This document shows, piece by piece, positions 24,190 through 31,524 of a DNA stretch of 64,000 nt. The notes beneath the pieces were generated by a model. That model saw nothing but the letters and a program-made list of their open reading frames with translations. It searched no databases and was not told the origin of the DNA. The stretch comes from Streptomyces bauhiniae (GTDB taxonomy: Bacteria > Actinomycetota > Actinomycetes > Streptomycetales > Streptomycetaceae), in contig NZ_SRRT01000002.1 of assembly GCF_004784475.1 (NCBI RefSeq), forward strand, positions 682,001 through 746,000, in the 5' to 3' direction. The stretch's first letter is position 1, and each line of letters opens with the position of its first letter. Made by a program: the position numbers and the translations under genes.

Positions 24190-25188
24190 CTAGCTCGACG
24201 CCCGGTGGATCAGCGTGGCGTCCAGCACGGTGCGGACCTCGGGTTCGGCGCCGGGGTGGCGTACGGCGTGGTCGACCAGTTCGGCGAGGGCGCGGCCGGA
24301 AGGCAGTTCGAGGCGGACGGTACTGAGCCGGGGGCGTAGCAGGCGGCCGAGCATGAGGTCGTCGGCGCCGACCACGGCGATGTCCTCGGGGACGCGCAGT
24401 CCGGCGTCCTCCAGGGCGCGCATCAGGAGCATCGCGTACTCGTCGTTGTAGGCGAAGACGGCGTCGAGGCCCAACTCGGGCAGACGGGCGGCCAGTTCAC
24501 TGGCCGCCCGTTCCGTGTACGCGAGGGGCAGCCCGGTCACGGTCGCGTCGGTGCCGTTGAGGGCGCGGCGGACGCCGGTGAGGCGGGGGTGGGAGAAGAA
24601 CTCCAGGCCGGGTTCCTCGGGGAGGAGGACGCCGATGCAACGGCGCCCCCGGTCGTACAGGTGGGCGGCGGCGCGGTGGCCGACGACGGTGTGGTCCATC
24701 AGCAGGGCGTGCGCGCCCTCGACGCGCGCGGGGCCGAGGGTCACCACGGCGCGGGCCCCGGCCCGCTTGAGCACCGCGACCCCGTGCGGGCCGAGTCCGG
24801 AGCCGGGGGCGAGGACGGCGACGGGGCGTAACTCGGCCCAGGCGCGGGCGGCTTCGTCGCCCTGGCCGACGGCGCCGTGCTGGACGACGGTGTAGTCGAG
24901 GCGGCCGAGGGCGGCCTGGAGTTCGCCGAGGAAGCGGTGGTAGAGGGGGCCCACCGGGACGGCCGGGGCGGGCATCAGCACCATCCGGCTGTGTCCGGCG
25001 CGCAGGGTGCGGGCGGCGGCGTGCGGCACGTACCCGAGTTCGCGGGCGGCGGCGTGGACGCGGCGGCGGGTGGGCTCGCTGATCCGTACGGCGTCGGTGT
25101 CGTTGAGGACGTAGGACACGGTCGCGCGCGAGACGCCCGCCAGGCGGGCCACGTCGGCGCTCGTGGGCGTGTTCGGTATCTGCACCAT
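24190..25188 (-). CDS. LacI-family transcriptional regulator
   Basis: About 332 residues. The LacI headpiece is at the N-terminus: SADVARLAGVSRATVSYVLN then ISEPTRRRVHAAARELGYVP, with the hinge AARTLRAG. The periplasmic-binding-protein-like sensor domain ends in VVGADDLMLGRLLRP. The effector is unknown and no sugar genes adjoin. The start could be ATG 25188 or 25200; neither has a strong ribosome site. Divergent from a TetR gene; the triple palindrome at 25281-25322 lies between them and could affect both promoters. Confidence 0.88.
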   Translation of the reverse strand: MVQIPNTPTSADVARLAGVSRATVSYVLNDTDAVRISEPTRRRVHAAARELGYVPHAAARTLRAGHSRMVLMPAPAVPVGPLYHRFLGELQAALGRLDYTVVQHGAVGQGDEAARAWAELRPVAVLAPGSGLGPHGVAVLKRAGARAVVTLGPARVEGAHALLMDHTVVGHRAAAHLYDRGRRCIGVLLPEEPGLEFFSHPRLTGVRRALNGTDATVTGLPLAYTERAASELAARLPELGLDAVFAYNDEYAMLLMRALEDAGLRVPEDIAVVGADDLMLGRLLRPRLSTVRLELPSGRALAELVDHAVRHPGAEPEVRTVLDATLIHRASS

Positions 25189-25280
25189 GACAGAGCGCAT
25201 CCTGGCAGAGGCGGCGGGGGCGGCTTCGGGCGGGGCGAGGTCGTACAGGACTGGACGAAAGCGCGGCACACGAGGCGGTG

Positions 25281-25322
25281 CACGAACATGTTCGCCACGA
25301 ACTTGTTCGGAGCGAACATGTT
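25281..25322. promoter_or_regulatory. Triple palindromic operator CGAACATGTTCG
   Basis: CGAACATGTTCG (25281-25292), CGAACTTGTTCG (25296-25307) and CGAACATGTTCG (25311-25322): three 12-bp palindromes with exactly 15 bases from one to the next. The third ends 15 bases before the TetR start codon. It is almost certainly the TetR autoregulatory operator; the outer two are perfect palindromes. Confidence 0.75.
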
Positions 25323-25337
25323 CGTTACTGTCGAGCC

Positions 25338-26003
25338 ATGACCCCACCTCCCCCCGGCTCCCGCAGGGAGCGCCCCGCCAAGCCCGCCCTCACCCGCGAG
25401 GGCATCGTGGCCGCCGCGCTGGCCGTTCTGCGCGCCGAGGGGCTGCGCAAGGTGACCATGCGACGGCTGGCGCAGGAACTCGACACCGGCCCCGCCTCGC
25501 TCTACGTCTACGTCCGCAACACCCACGAACTGCACGCGGCCGTCCTGGACGAACTGCTCGGCACCCTCCCGCCCGTCCCCGACGGGGGCACCTGGCGGGA
25601 GCGCCTGGAGCAGGTCCTCACGTCCTGTACGGCGATGCTGCTGGCCCACCCCGAGCTGGCGCGCTCCGCGCTGACCGCGCGGCCGAGCGGGCCGCACTAC
25701 CTGAACCTGATCGAGACCCTGCTCGGACTGCTCGCCGAGGGCGGGGTGCCGCGCGAGCGGGCCGCCTGGGGTGTCGACCTGCTGCTCCAGCACGCCACCG
25801 CGACCGCCGCGGAGCACGCCGGCGAGGAGCCGGCGGACGACTGGCAGAACCTGATCGGCACCCTGCGCACGGTGTCCGACCGGACCCACCCGCACATCGC
25901 GGGCAGCGCCGAGGCGCTGCTCTCGGGCACGCCCGAGAACCGGCTCTCGTGGGCCTTCCAGACCTTGATCAACGGCATCGAGCGGACCGCCGTACCCGAA
26001 TGA
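25338..26003 (+). CDS. TetR-family regulator of the monooxygenase operon
   Basis: A 221-residue TetR regulator. The helix-turn-helix is at about residues 19-60: IVAAALAVLRAEGLRKVTMR then LDTGPASLYVYVRNTHEL; the rest is a TetR_C-like ligand domain. It heads a two-gene operon, with the FAD monooxygenase starting 17 bases after its stop. Its own promoter is covered by three palindromes, so it probably represses the whole operon until a substrate of the monooxygenase appears. Confidence 0.9.
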   Translation: MTPPPPGSRRERPAKPALTREGIVAAALAVLRAEGLRKVTMRRLAQELDTGPASLYVYVRNTHELHAAVLDELLGTLPPVPDGGTWRERLEQVLTSCTAMLLAHPELARSALTARPSGPHYLNLIETLLGLLAEGGVPRERAAWGVDLLLQHATATAAEHAGEEPADDWQNLIGTLRTVSDRTHPHIAGSAEALLSGTPENRLSWAFQTLINGIERTAVPE

Positions 26004-26020
26004 GCCACCAGGAGACTTCC

Positions 26021-27190
26021 ATGACCGAAACCACCACCCCCCTCCCCCATCACCCCATAGCCGTCATCGGCGCCGGACTCGGCGGGCTCACGCTCGCGCG
26101 GGTGCTGTACGCGCACGGTGTCGAGGCGGCGGTGTTCGACCTCGACGCCTCGGCCGAGGCGCGCACGCAGGGCGGGATGCTCGACATCCACGACGACACC
26201 GGGCAGGAGGCGCTGCGCGCGGCCGGGCTGCACGAGGCGTTCCTCGCGCGGGTCCACGCGGGCGGCCAGGCCACCCGTGTCCTGGACCGGCACGCCGAGG
26301 TGCACTGGTCGCAGCCGGACGACGGCACGGGCGGCCGCCCCGAGATCGACCGGGGCGAACTGCGCGCCCTGCTGCTGGAGTCGCTGCCCGAGGGGCTCGT
26401 CCGCTGGGGCGCCAAGGTGACCGGCGTCCGCGCGCTGGACGGCGGCCGGCACGAGGTGACGCTCGCCGACGGCACCGCCTTCACCACCGACCTGCTCATC
26501 GGCGCGGACGGCGCCTGGTCGCGGGTACGGCCCCTGCTGTCGGACGCGGTCCCCGCCTACACCGGGATGTCCTTCGTCGAGGCGGACCTGCACTCGGCCG
26601 ACACCCGGCACCCGGCCGGCGCCCAAGTGGTGGGCGGCGGCATGCTGTTCGCGCTCGGCGCCGGGCGCGGCTTCCTCGCCCACCGCGAGCCGGACGGCAG
26701 CCTGCATGTGTACGCCGCCGTCGAGGCCCCGGAGGAGTGGCTGGACGGCATCGATTTCACGGACACCGAGGCGGCCGCGCGGGCGGTGCTCAAGGAGTTC
26801 GACGGCTGGCACGAGGATCTGCGGGCCCTGGTCGCGGACGCCGACGCCCCCCTGGTGCCCCGCCGCATCCACGCCCTCCCGGTCGGCCACCGCTGGCCGC
26901 GCACACCGGGCGTCACCCTGCTCGGCGACGCGGCCCACCTGATGTCGCCGTTCGCCGGCGAGGGCGCCAACCTGGCCCTGATCGACGGCGCCGACCTGGC
27001 CCGCGCCCTCCTCGCCCACCCCGGCGACACCGAGGCCGCGCTCGCCGCCTACGAGGAGCGGATGTTCCCGCGCGCCGAGCACTCGGCCGCGGACTCGGCC
27101 CTCATGGGCGGGATGCTGTTCCGGCCGGACGCGCCGGAGCGGCTGGCGGCGATGTTCGGGGGGCACCAGCCGTGGGCCGAGGAGCGGTGA
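26021..27190 (+). CDS. TetX-like FAD-dependent monooxygenase
   Basis: A 389-residue flavoprotein hydroxylase. N-terminal FAD fingerprint IAVIGAGLGGLTLARVLYAH; the GD motif LLGDAAHLMSPFAGEGANLA near residue 300; and LLIGADGAWSRVRPLLSD between, typical of the TetX/PHBH group. Such enzymes hydroxylate aromatic compounds or inactivate tetracyclines; the substrate is not known. AGGAGA lies before the ATG. Co-transcribed with its TetR regulator. Its last 89 bases overlap the 3' end of the convergent TetR gene. Confidence 0.9.
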   Translation: MTETTTPLPHHPIAVIGAGLGGLTLARVLYAHGVEAAVFDLDASAEARTQGGMLDIHDDTGQEALRAAGLHEAFLARVHAGGQATRVLDRHAEVHWSQPDDGTGGRPEIDRGELRALLLESLPEGLVRWGAKVTGVRALDGGRHEVTLADGTAFTTDLLIGADGAWSRVRPLLSDAVPAYTGMSFVEADLHSADTRHPAGAQVVGGGMLFALGAGRGFLAHREPDGSLHVYAAVEAPEEWLDGIDFTDTEAAARAVLKEFDGWHEDLRALVADADAPLVPRRIHALPVGHRWPRTPGVTLLGDAAHLMSPFAGEGANLALIDGADLARALLAHPGDTEAALAAYEERMFPRAEHSAADSALMGGMLFRPDAPERLAAMFGGHQPWAEER

Positions 27191-27827
27191 GCCGGTCGAC
27201 CAGGTCGCACCAGCCCGCCTCCACCCGCGCCATCGGCATGCCGAGCTGGCGGGTCAGATGGTGGATGAGGGCCGGGTCCAGGTAGGCCAGCAGGACCGGG
27301 GCGAGGAGTTCGCAGTCCTCGCCGGGGAGCAGTTGGCGCAGCAGGACCAGGACGTGGGCGCGCATGGCCTGGTTGGAGGGGTGCAGATGGCGCCGGGTGG
27401 GCTCGGGCAGCGCGGCCAGTTGCAGGTCGAGCTGGTCGGCGCAGAGGTGGAGCACGGCGACGCCGAAGGCGTGCAGCCGCTCGCGCGGGGGTGCGCCGGG
27501 GCCCAGCGGGGGCGGGCCGGCGAGGAAGTCGGCCTGGAGCCGGGCGGAGGAGTGGTCCAGCAGGGCGGTGAGGAGTCCGGTGCGGTCGCCGAAGCGGCGG
27601 AAGACGGTGCCCTTGCCGACCTGGGCCGCGGTGGCGACGGCCTCCATGGTCACCCCGGCCACCCCGTGCTCGGCGATCAGCCGGCTGGCGGCCTCCAGCA
27701 GCCGGGCCCGGTTGCGGGCGGCGTCGGCGCGCAGGCACGGGTCCTGGGGGCCGGCGGCGACCTCCAGCAGACGAGGTGTGTCGACGGGCTCCTGAGGCTG
27801 CGGGCAGGGCGGCAGAGCGCTGGACAT
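27102..27827 (-). CDS. TetR-family regulator of the FMN reductase gene
   Basis: A 241-residue TetR regulator. Helix-turn-helix: RARLLEAASRLIAEHGVAGV then AAQVGKGTVFRRFGDRTGLL. The C-terminal 25 residues are Pro/Ala-rich and come from the 89-base overlap with the monooxygenase gene; they may be dispensable. Divergent from the NAD(P)H-dependent FMN reductase, with two identical GGACCCCGGTCCGG boxes between, so it probably represses that gene and itself. Confidence 0.88.
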   Translation of the reverse strand: MSSALPPCPQPQEPVDTPRLLEVAAGPQDPCLRADAARNRARLLEAASRLIAEHGVAGVTMEAVATAAQVGKGTVFRRFGDRTGLLTALLDHSSARLQADFLAGPPPLGPGAPPRERLHAFGVAVLHLCADQLDLQLAALPEPTRRHLHPSNQAMRAHVLVLLRQLLPGEDCELLAPVLLAYLDPALIHHLTRQLGMPMARVEAGWCDLVDRLTAPRPTAGAPRTSPPAAPARPAGTASRP

Positions 27828-27858
27828 GAAGACAGCGTAAAGCATCGGGAACAAAACT

Positions 27859-27908
27859 GGACCCCGGTCCGGTTAGGGTGGTAGAAAATTAAACGGACCC
27901 CGGTCCGG
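27859..27908. promoter_or_regulatory. Twin operator boxes GGACCCCGGTCCGG
   Basis: GGACCCCGGTCCGG occurs at 27859-27872 and again at 27895-27908, 36 bases apart, flanking an AT-rich core (GAAAATTAAAC) that probably holds the promoter. Each box contains the near-palindrome GGACCCCGGTCC. The pair fits operator sites for the adjacent TetR protein. Confidence 0.65.
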
Positions 27909-27947
27909 ATCGTTTCCAGCGTGTTTCACCACCCCTTGGAGTACCCC

Positions 27948-28511
27948 ATGTCCGTTCGCATCCTCGCGCTCGTCGGCAGCCTCCGCGCCGGTTCGCACAA
28001 CCGTCAGCTCGCCGAGGCGGCCGCCAAGCTCGCCCCCGAGGGCGCCGAGGTCGTGATCTACGAGGGTCTGGCCGACGTGCCGTTCTACAACGAGGACACC
28101 GACGTCGACGGCCAGGTCCCGGCCGCCGCCGCCGAGCTGCGTGCCGCCGCCCAGGCCGCCGACGCGTTCCTCGTGTTCTCCCCCGAGTACAACGGCACGA
28201 TGCCGGCCGTGCTGAAGAACGCCATCGACTGGCTGTCCCGCCCGTACGGCGCCGGCGCCTTCGGCGGCAAGCCCGTCGCCGTCATCGGCACCGCCTTCGG
28301 CCAGTACGGCGGCGTGTGGGCCCAGGACGACACCCGCAAGGCCGTGGGCATCGCGGGCGGCAAGGTGATCGAGGACATCAAGCTCTCCATCCCCGGCTCC
28401 CTGACCCGCTTCGCCGAGACCCACCCGTCCGACGACGCCGAGGTCGCCGGCCAGCTCACCGAGGTCGTCACCCGCCTGCACGGCACCGTGGGCGACGTCA
28501 TCGCCGCCTGA
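27948..28511 (+). CDS. NAD(P)H-dependent FMN reductase
   Basis: A 187-residue flavodoxin-like NADPH-dependent FMN reductase. The FMN phosphate loop is ILALVGSLRAGSHNRQLAEA and the second signature is LVFSPEYNGTMPAVLKNAID. Members reduce FMN, quinones, chromate or azo dyes in the cytoplasm. TTGGAG lies before the ATG. Regulated by the divergent TetR through the twin boxes and followed by a strong hairpin, so it forms a single-gene unit. Confidence 0.9.
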   Translation: MSVRILALVGSLRAGSHNRQLAEAAAKLAPEGAEVVIYEGLADVPFYNEDTDVDGQVPAAAAELRAAAQAADAFLVFSPEYNGTMPAVLKNAIDWLSRPYGAGAFGGKPVAVIGTAFGQYGGVWAQDDTRKAVGIAGGKVIEDIKLSIPGSLTRFAETHPSDDAEVAGQLTEVVTRLHGTVGDVIAA

Positions 28512-28523
28512 CCTCTCGTACGC

Positions 28524-28558
28524 CCGAGGGCCGGAGTCCACTGGACCCCGGCCCTCGG
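28524..28558. terminator. Bidirectional terminator
   Basis: CCGAGGGCCGG (28524-28534) pairs with CCGGCCCTCGG (28548-28558), with a further GTCC/GGAC pairing inside the loop. It separates the convergent FMN reductase and short-chain dehydrogenase genes. Confidence 0.75.
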
Positions 28559-28572
28559 CGCGTGCGCGGGAC

Positions 28573-29541
28573 CTACTTGGCGAAGGTGTCCACACCGGTC
28601 AGCTCCGCCGACAGCGCCCACAGACGGGCCGCCTGCTCGGGGTCGGTGGCCCAGTCCTTGACGCCGGCCCAGGTGCCGTCCTCAGGGGCGGGCTCGGCGA
28701 TGTCGCAGTCCTCCAGGTACAGCCCGCCCAGGCCGTCGAGCCGGGGCGAGGTCGCGGCCCAGACCTGGGTGGCGGCGCCCTGCTCCGGGGTCTTGAAGCC
28801 CGCCGCGTCCAGCGGGTTGCCCTGCTCGTCGATCCAGCCGCGCTCGACCATCTCCTCCTTGGGCAGGTGCCGCTGGAGCGGGGTCATGATCCCGCCGGGG
28901 TGGAGCGAGAAGGCCCGCACACCGGAGTCCCGGCCCAGGGTGTCGAGCTGGAGGGCGAACAGGGCGTTGGCCGTCTTGGCCTGGCCGTACGCCTGCCACT
29001 TGTCGTAGCCGTCGGTCCACTGGACGTCGTCCCAGCGGACCGGCGAGAGGTGGTGTCCGCGCGAGGACACCGAGACGACGCGGGCGCCGTCACCGGAGGC
29101 GAGGGCCGGCCAGAGCCGGTTGGCGAGGGCGTAGTGGCCAAGGTGGTTGGTGGCGAACTGCGTCTCCCAGCCCGGCCCGACCCGCGTCTCCGGGCAGGCC
29201 ATGATCCCCGCGTTGTCGATGAGGAAGTCGATGCTGCGGCCGGACGCCAGGAACCGCTCGGCGAAGCCGCGCACGCTGTCCAGGTCGCCGAGGTCCAGCT
29301 CGTCCACCTCGACGTTCTCGATCCCGGCCAGCTCCTGTCGGGCCACGTCCGGACGCCTGGCCGGGACGACCACGTGGGCGCCCGCCTTGGCCAGCGCGCG
29401 GGTGGTCTCCAGGCCGAGCCCCGAGTAGCCGCCGGTGACGATCGCCAGCTTCCCCGTGAGGTCGATGCCCCGCAGGACCTCGTCGGCGGTGCTGTCCGCG
29501 CCGAAACCCGAACCGATCTTGTGCTGTGCAGGAGTACTCAT
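28573..29541 (-). CDS. SDR-family oxidoreductase
   Basis: A 322-residue short-chain dehydrogenase of the retinol-dehydrogenase/WW-oxidoreductase-like type. Cofactor motif IVTGGYSGLGLETTRALAKA; FLIDNAGIM; active site Ser in VVSVSSRGHH and the Tyr/Lys pair in YGQAKTANALFAL. Longer than classical SDRs (about 250) through N- and C-terminal extensions. An Arg after the first strand (ARRPDVARQ) suggests NADP preference. Substrate unknown. Divergent from an esterase gene. Confidence 0.9.
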   Translation of the reverse strand: MSTPAQHKIGSGFGADSTADEVLRGIDLTGKLAIVTGGYSGLGLETTRALAKAGAHVVVPARRPDVARQELAGIENVEVDELDLGDLDSVRGFAERFLASGRSIDFLIDNAGIMACPETRVGPGWETQFATNHLGHYALANRLWPALASGDGARVVSVSSRGHHLSPVRWDDVQWTDGYDKWQAYGQAKTANALFALQLDTLGRDSGVRAFSLHPGGIMTPLQRHLPKEEMVERGWIDEQGNPLDAAGFKTPEQGAATQVWAATSPRLDGLGGLYLEDCDIAEPAPEDGTWAGVKDWATDPEQAARLWALSAELTGVDTFAK

Positions 29542-29675
29542 GCCCGGAACGCTACGAATTGGAGTGCTCTCGAAGTCAAGCGGTGCACAAGGACGCGCCG
29601 GGAACCTGCGCCGGAACGCCCGCGCACCGATCCTGGAGAGGTGAATCGCCCGCGCGCGAGGGAAGGGGCACGATC

Positions 29676-30677
29676 ATGACCATGGACCCGCCGCCGTTCG
29701 ACCCGGAACTCGCCGCCGCACTGGAACCGCTCAGGGACACGATGGAGCCGGGCCTGACCCCGGACGGCATCGAGGCGGCGCGGGAGAACGCCGCCATGGA
29801 GGTGTTCGGGTCGCTGGATCTCACCCTGGATGGTGCCTTCGAGGTGGAGGACCGCGAGGTGCCGGGCCCGCCGGGCGCCCCGGACGTCTCCCTCTACCTC
29901 TGCCGCCCCACCGGCACCGAGCCCGGCGCCCGGCTGCCGGTGATCTACTACGTGCACGGCGGCGGCATGATCCTCGGCACCAACCGCGCGGGCGTGGACG
30001 CGGTCCTGTCCCTCGCACTGGACCTGGGCGGCGCGGTGGTCGTCTCCGTGGAGTACCGGCTCGCCCCGGAGCATCCGCATCCGGCGCCGGTGGAGGACGT
30101 GTACGCCGGGCTGCTGTGGGCGGCGGAGCACGCGAAGGAGCTGGGCGGCGACCCGGAGCGGATCGTCCTCGCGGGCGCCAGCGCGGGCGGCGGTCTGGCG
30201 GCCGCCGTGGCCCTGATGCTGCGGGACCGCCAAGGACCGCCCGTGCTGGGCCAGTTGCTCAGGTACCCGATGCTGGACGACCGCAACGACACCCCCTCCG
30301 GCCATCAGATGGCCGGCGTCGGCGTCTGGGACCGCACCGCCAACGAGACCGGCTGGAACGCCCTGCTGGGTGAGCGCCGGGGCGGCCCGGACGTCTCCCC
30401 GTACGCCGCTCCGGCCCGCGCCACCGATCTCGCCGGGCTGCCCCCGGCCTTTCTCGACGTGGGTTCGGCGGAGACGTTCCGGGACGAGGTGGTGGAGTAC
30501 GCATCCCGGATCTGGCGCAGCGGCGGGGTGGCCGAACTCCACGTCTGGCCGGGCGGGTTCCACGGTTTCGACGCCTTCGCGCCCGAGGCGTCCCTGTCGA
30601 AGGCGGCCCGCGCGGCCCAACTGGGCTGGCTGGAGCGGCTGCTCACCGACGGGACGGAGCAAACCCCGAGGTCCTGA
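29676..30677 (+). CDS. HSL-family alpha/beta hydrolase (esterase)
   Basis: A 333-residue hormone-sensitive-lipase-type esterase. Oxyanion motif VIYYVHGGGMILG; nucleophile Ser in LAGASAGGGLAAA (G-x-S-x-G); catalytic Asp probably in FLDVGSAETFRDEV; His in WPGGFHGFDAF. It hydrolyses short acyl esters, cytoplasmic as no signal is seen. GGAAGGGG precedes the ATG at 29676. Divergent from the SDR gene, so the two may share regulation. Confidence 0.9.
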   Translation: MTMDPPPFDPELAAALEPLRDTMEPGLTPDGIEAARENAAMEVFGSLDLTLDGAFEVEDREVPGPPGAPDVSLYLCRPTGTEPGARLPVIYYVHGGGMILGTNRAGVDAVLSLALDLGGAVVVSVEYRLAPEHPHPAPVEDVYAGLLWAAEHAKELGGDPERIVLAGASAGGGLAAAVALMLRDRQGPPVLGQLLRYPMLDDRNDTPSGHQMAGVGVWDRTANETGWNALLGERRGGPDVSPYAAPARATDLAGLPPAFLDVGSAETFRDEVVEYASRIWRSGGVAELHVWPGGFHGFDAFAPEASLSKAARAAQLGWLERLLTDGTEQTPRS

Positions 30678-30707
30678 GGGCCGTTGCCCGCCGTTAGGGT
30701 GCACGGC

Positions 30708-31154
30708 GTGAGCACGTACAGCGAAGAGAACGTCCCCGGCCGCTTCGGCCCCCACGCCACCACCGAGGCCGACCCGCGCCAGGTCGGCCCGGTTGCCACC
30801 GAGTACACGCCCGAGCGGGACGGCGACCCCGATCCGGGCGAGATCGTCTGGACCTGGGTGCCGTTCGAGGAGAACGACGGCCGGGGCAAGGACCGCCCGG
30901 TGCTGGTCGTCGCGCGGGAGGCCGCCGGCACCTTCCTCGCCGTCCAGTTGTCCAGCAAGGAGCACGACGGCGAGCGGGAGTGGGTGGCGATAGGCCAGGG
31001 TCCCTGGGACCGCACCGGCCGCGACTCCTGGGTGTCCGTGGAGCGGGTGCTGCGGCTGCACGACGACGGCATGCGCCGGGAGGCGTGCGCGCTGGACCGG
31101 ATGCGCTTCAACCTGGTCCGGCAGCGGCTCTATGAGCGCTACGGCTGGACCTGA
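30708..31154 (+). CDS. PemK/MazF-family protein without a partner antitoxin
   Basis: A 148-residue protein with a PemK-like (MazF fold) domain: PGEIVWTWVPFEENDGRGKD then RPVLVVAREAAGTFLAVQLS, and the C-terminal helix after SWVSVERVLRLHDDGM. MazF toxins are mRNA interferases, but this type is widespread in Streptomyces as a solitary gene and may not be a toxin. No antitoxin gene lies upstream (HSL esterase) or downstream (hairpin). GTG start at 30708. Confidence 0.72.
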   Translation: MSTYSEENVPGRFGPHATTEADPRQVGPVATEYTPERDGDPDPGEIVWTWVPFEENDGRGKDRPVLVVAREAAGTFLAVQLSSKEHDGEREWVAIGQGPWDRTGRDSWVSVERVLRLHDDGMRREACALDRMRFNLVRQRLYERYGWT

Positions 31155-31524
31155 CCGCCTCACAAGGCCCGCCCCCGCCCGGGCGGGCCTTCGCATGCTC
31201 GCGGCGGACTCACCCGGTCGGAGCAGCCCCGCCCGGACCGCCCCCGAGCCCTCCTGAGCTGCCCGAACCGCCGCCGTCCCCCGCTCTCCCCGCCGTGCCT
31301 CCACGCGCCGCCGGGGTAATGCTGGTGGGGTGCCGCGAAGGCGCCCGGAACCGGTCACCCGGTACGGGAGGAAACGCGCGAGGAGACGGAGATGAACGAT
31401 CCCGGACGTCCCATTGGGCGCTCTTGTGCGATTCGGTGCGAGGGTCTTGGGTGGAATGCGTCTCTGCCCGGCACACCCCCGGCCGGGCTCCGTCGGCACG
31501 CTGGAATCCCAGGAGAACCCCGAC
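31155..31524. other. Gene-free stretch before egtA
   Basis: Contains the hairpin at 31164-31191 and, at its right end, the egtA ribosome site (AGGAG at 31511). The remainder should carry the egt promoter; no confident -10/-35 pair is visible. A minus-strand frame ending at 31210 has a Gly/Ser-rich tail (GGGSGSSGGLGGG), but no start or upstream domain supports a gene. Confidence 0.55.
31164..31191 (+). terminator. Terminator after the PemK-like gene
   Basis: AAGGCCCGCCC (31164-31174) pairs exactly with GGGCGGGCCTT (31181-31191) around a CCGCCC loop, ten bases after the stop codon at 31154. It separates the gene from the egt operon. Confidence 0.8.

Noticed and set aside
31210..31400. A minus-strand Gly/Ser-rich coding tail upstream of egtA
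   Set aside because: Resembles the end of Gly-rich membrane proteins, but there is no preceding domain, start codon or ribosome site; upstream it is antisense to egtA.
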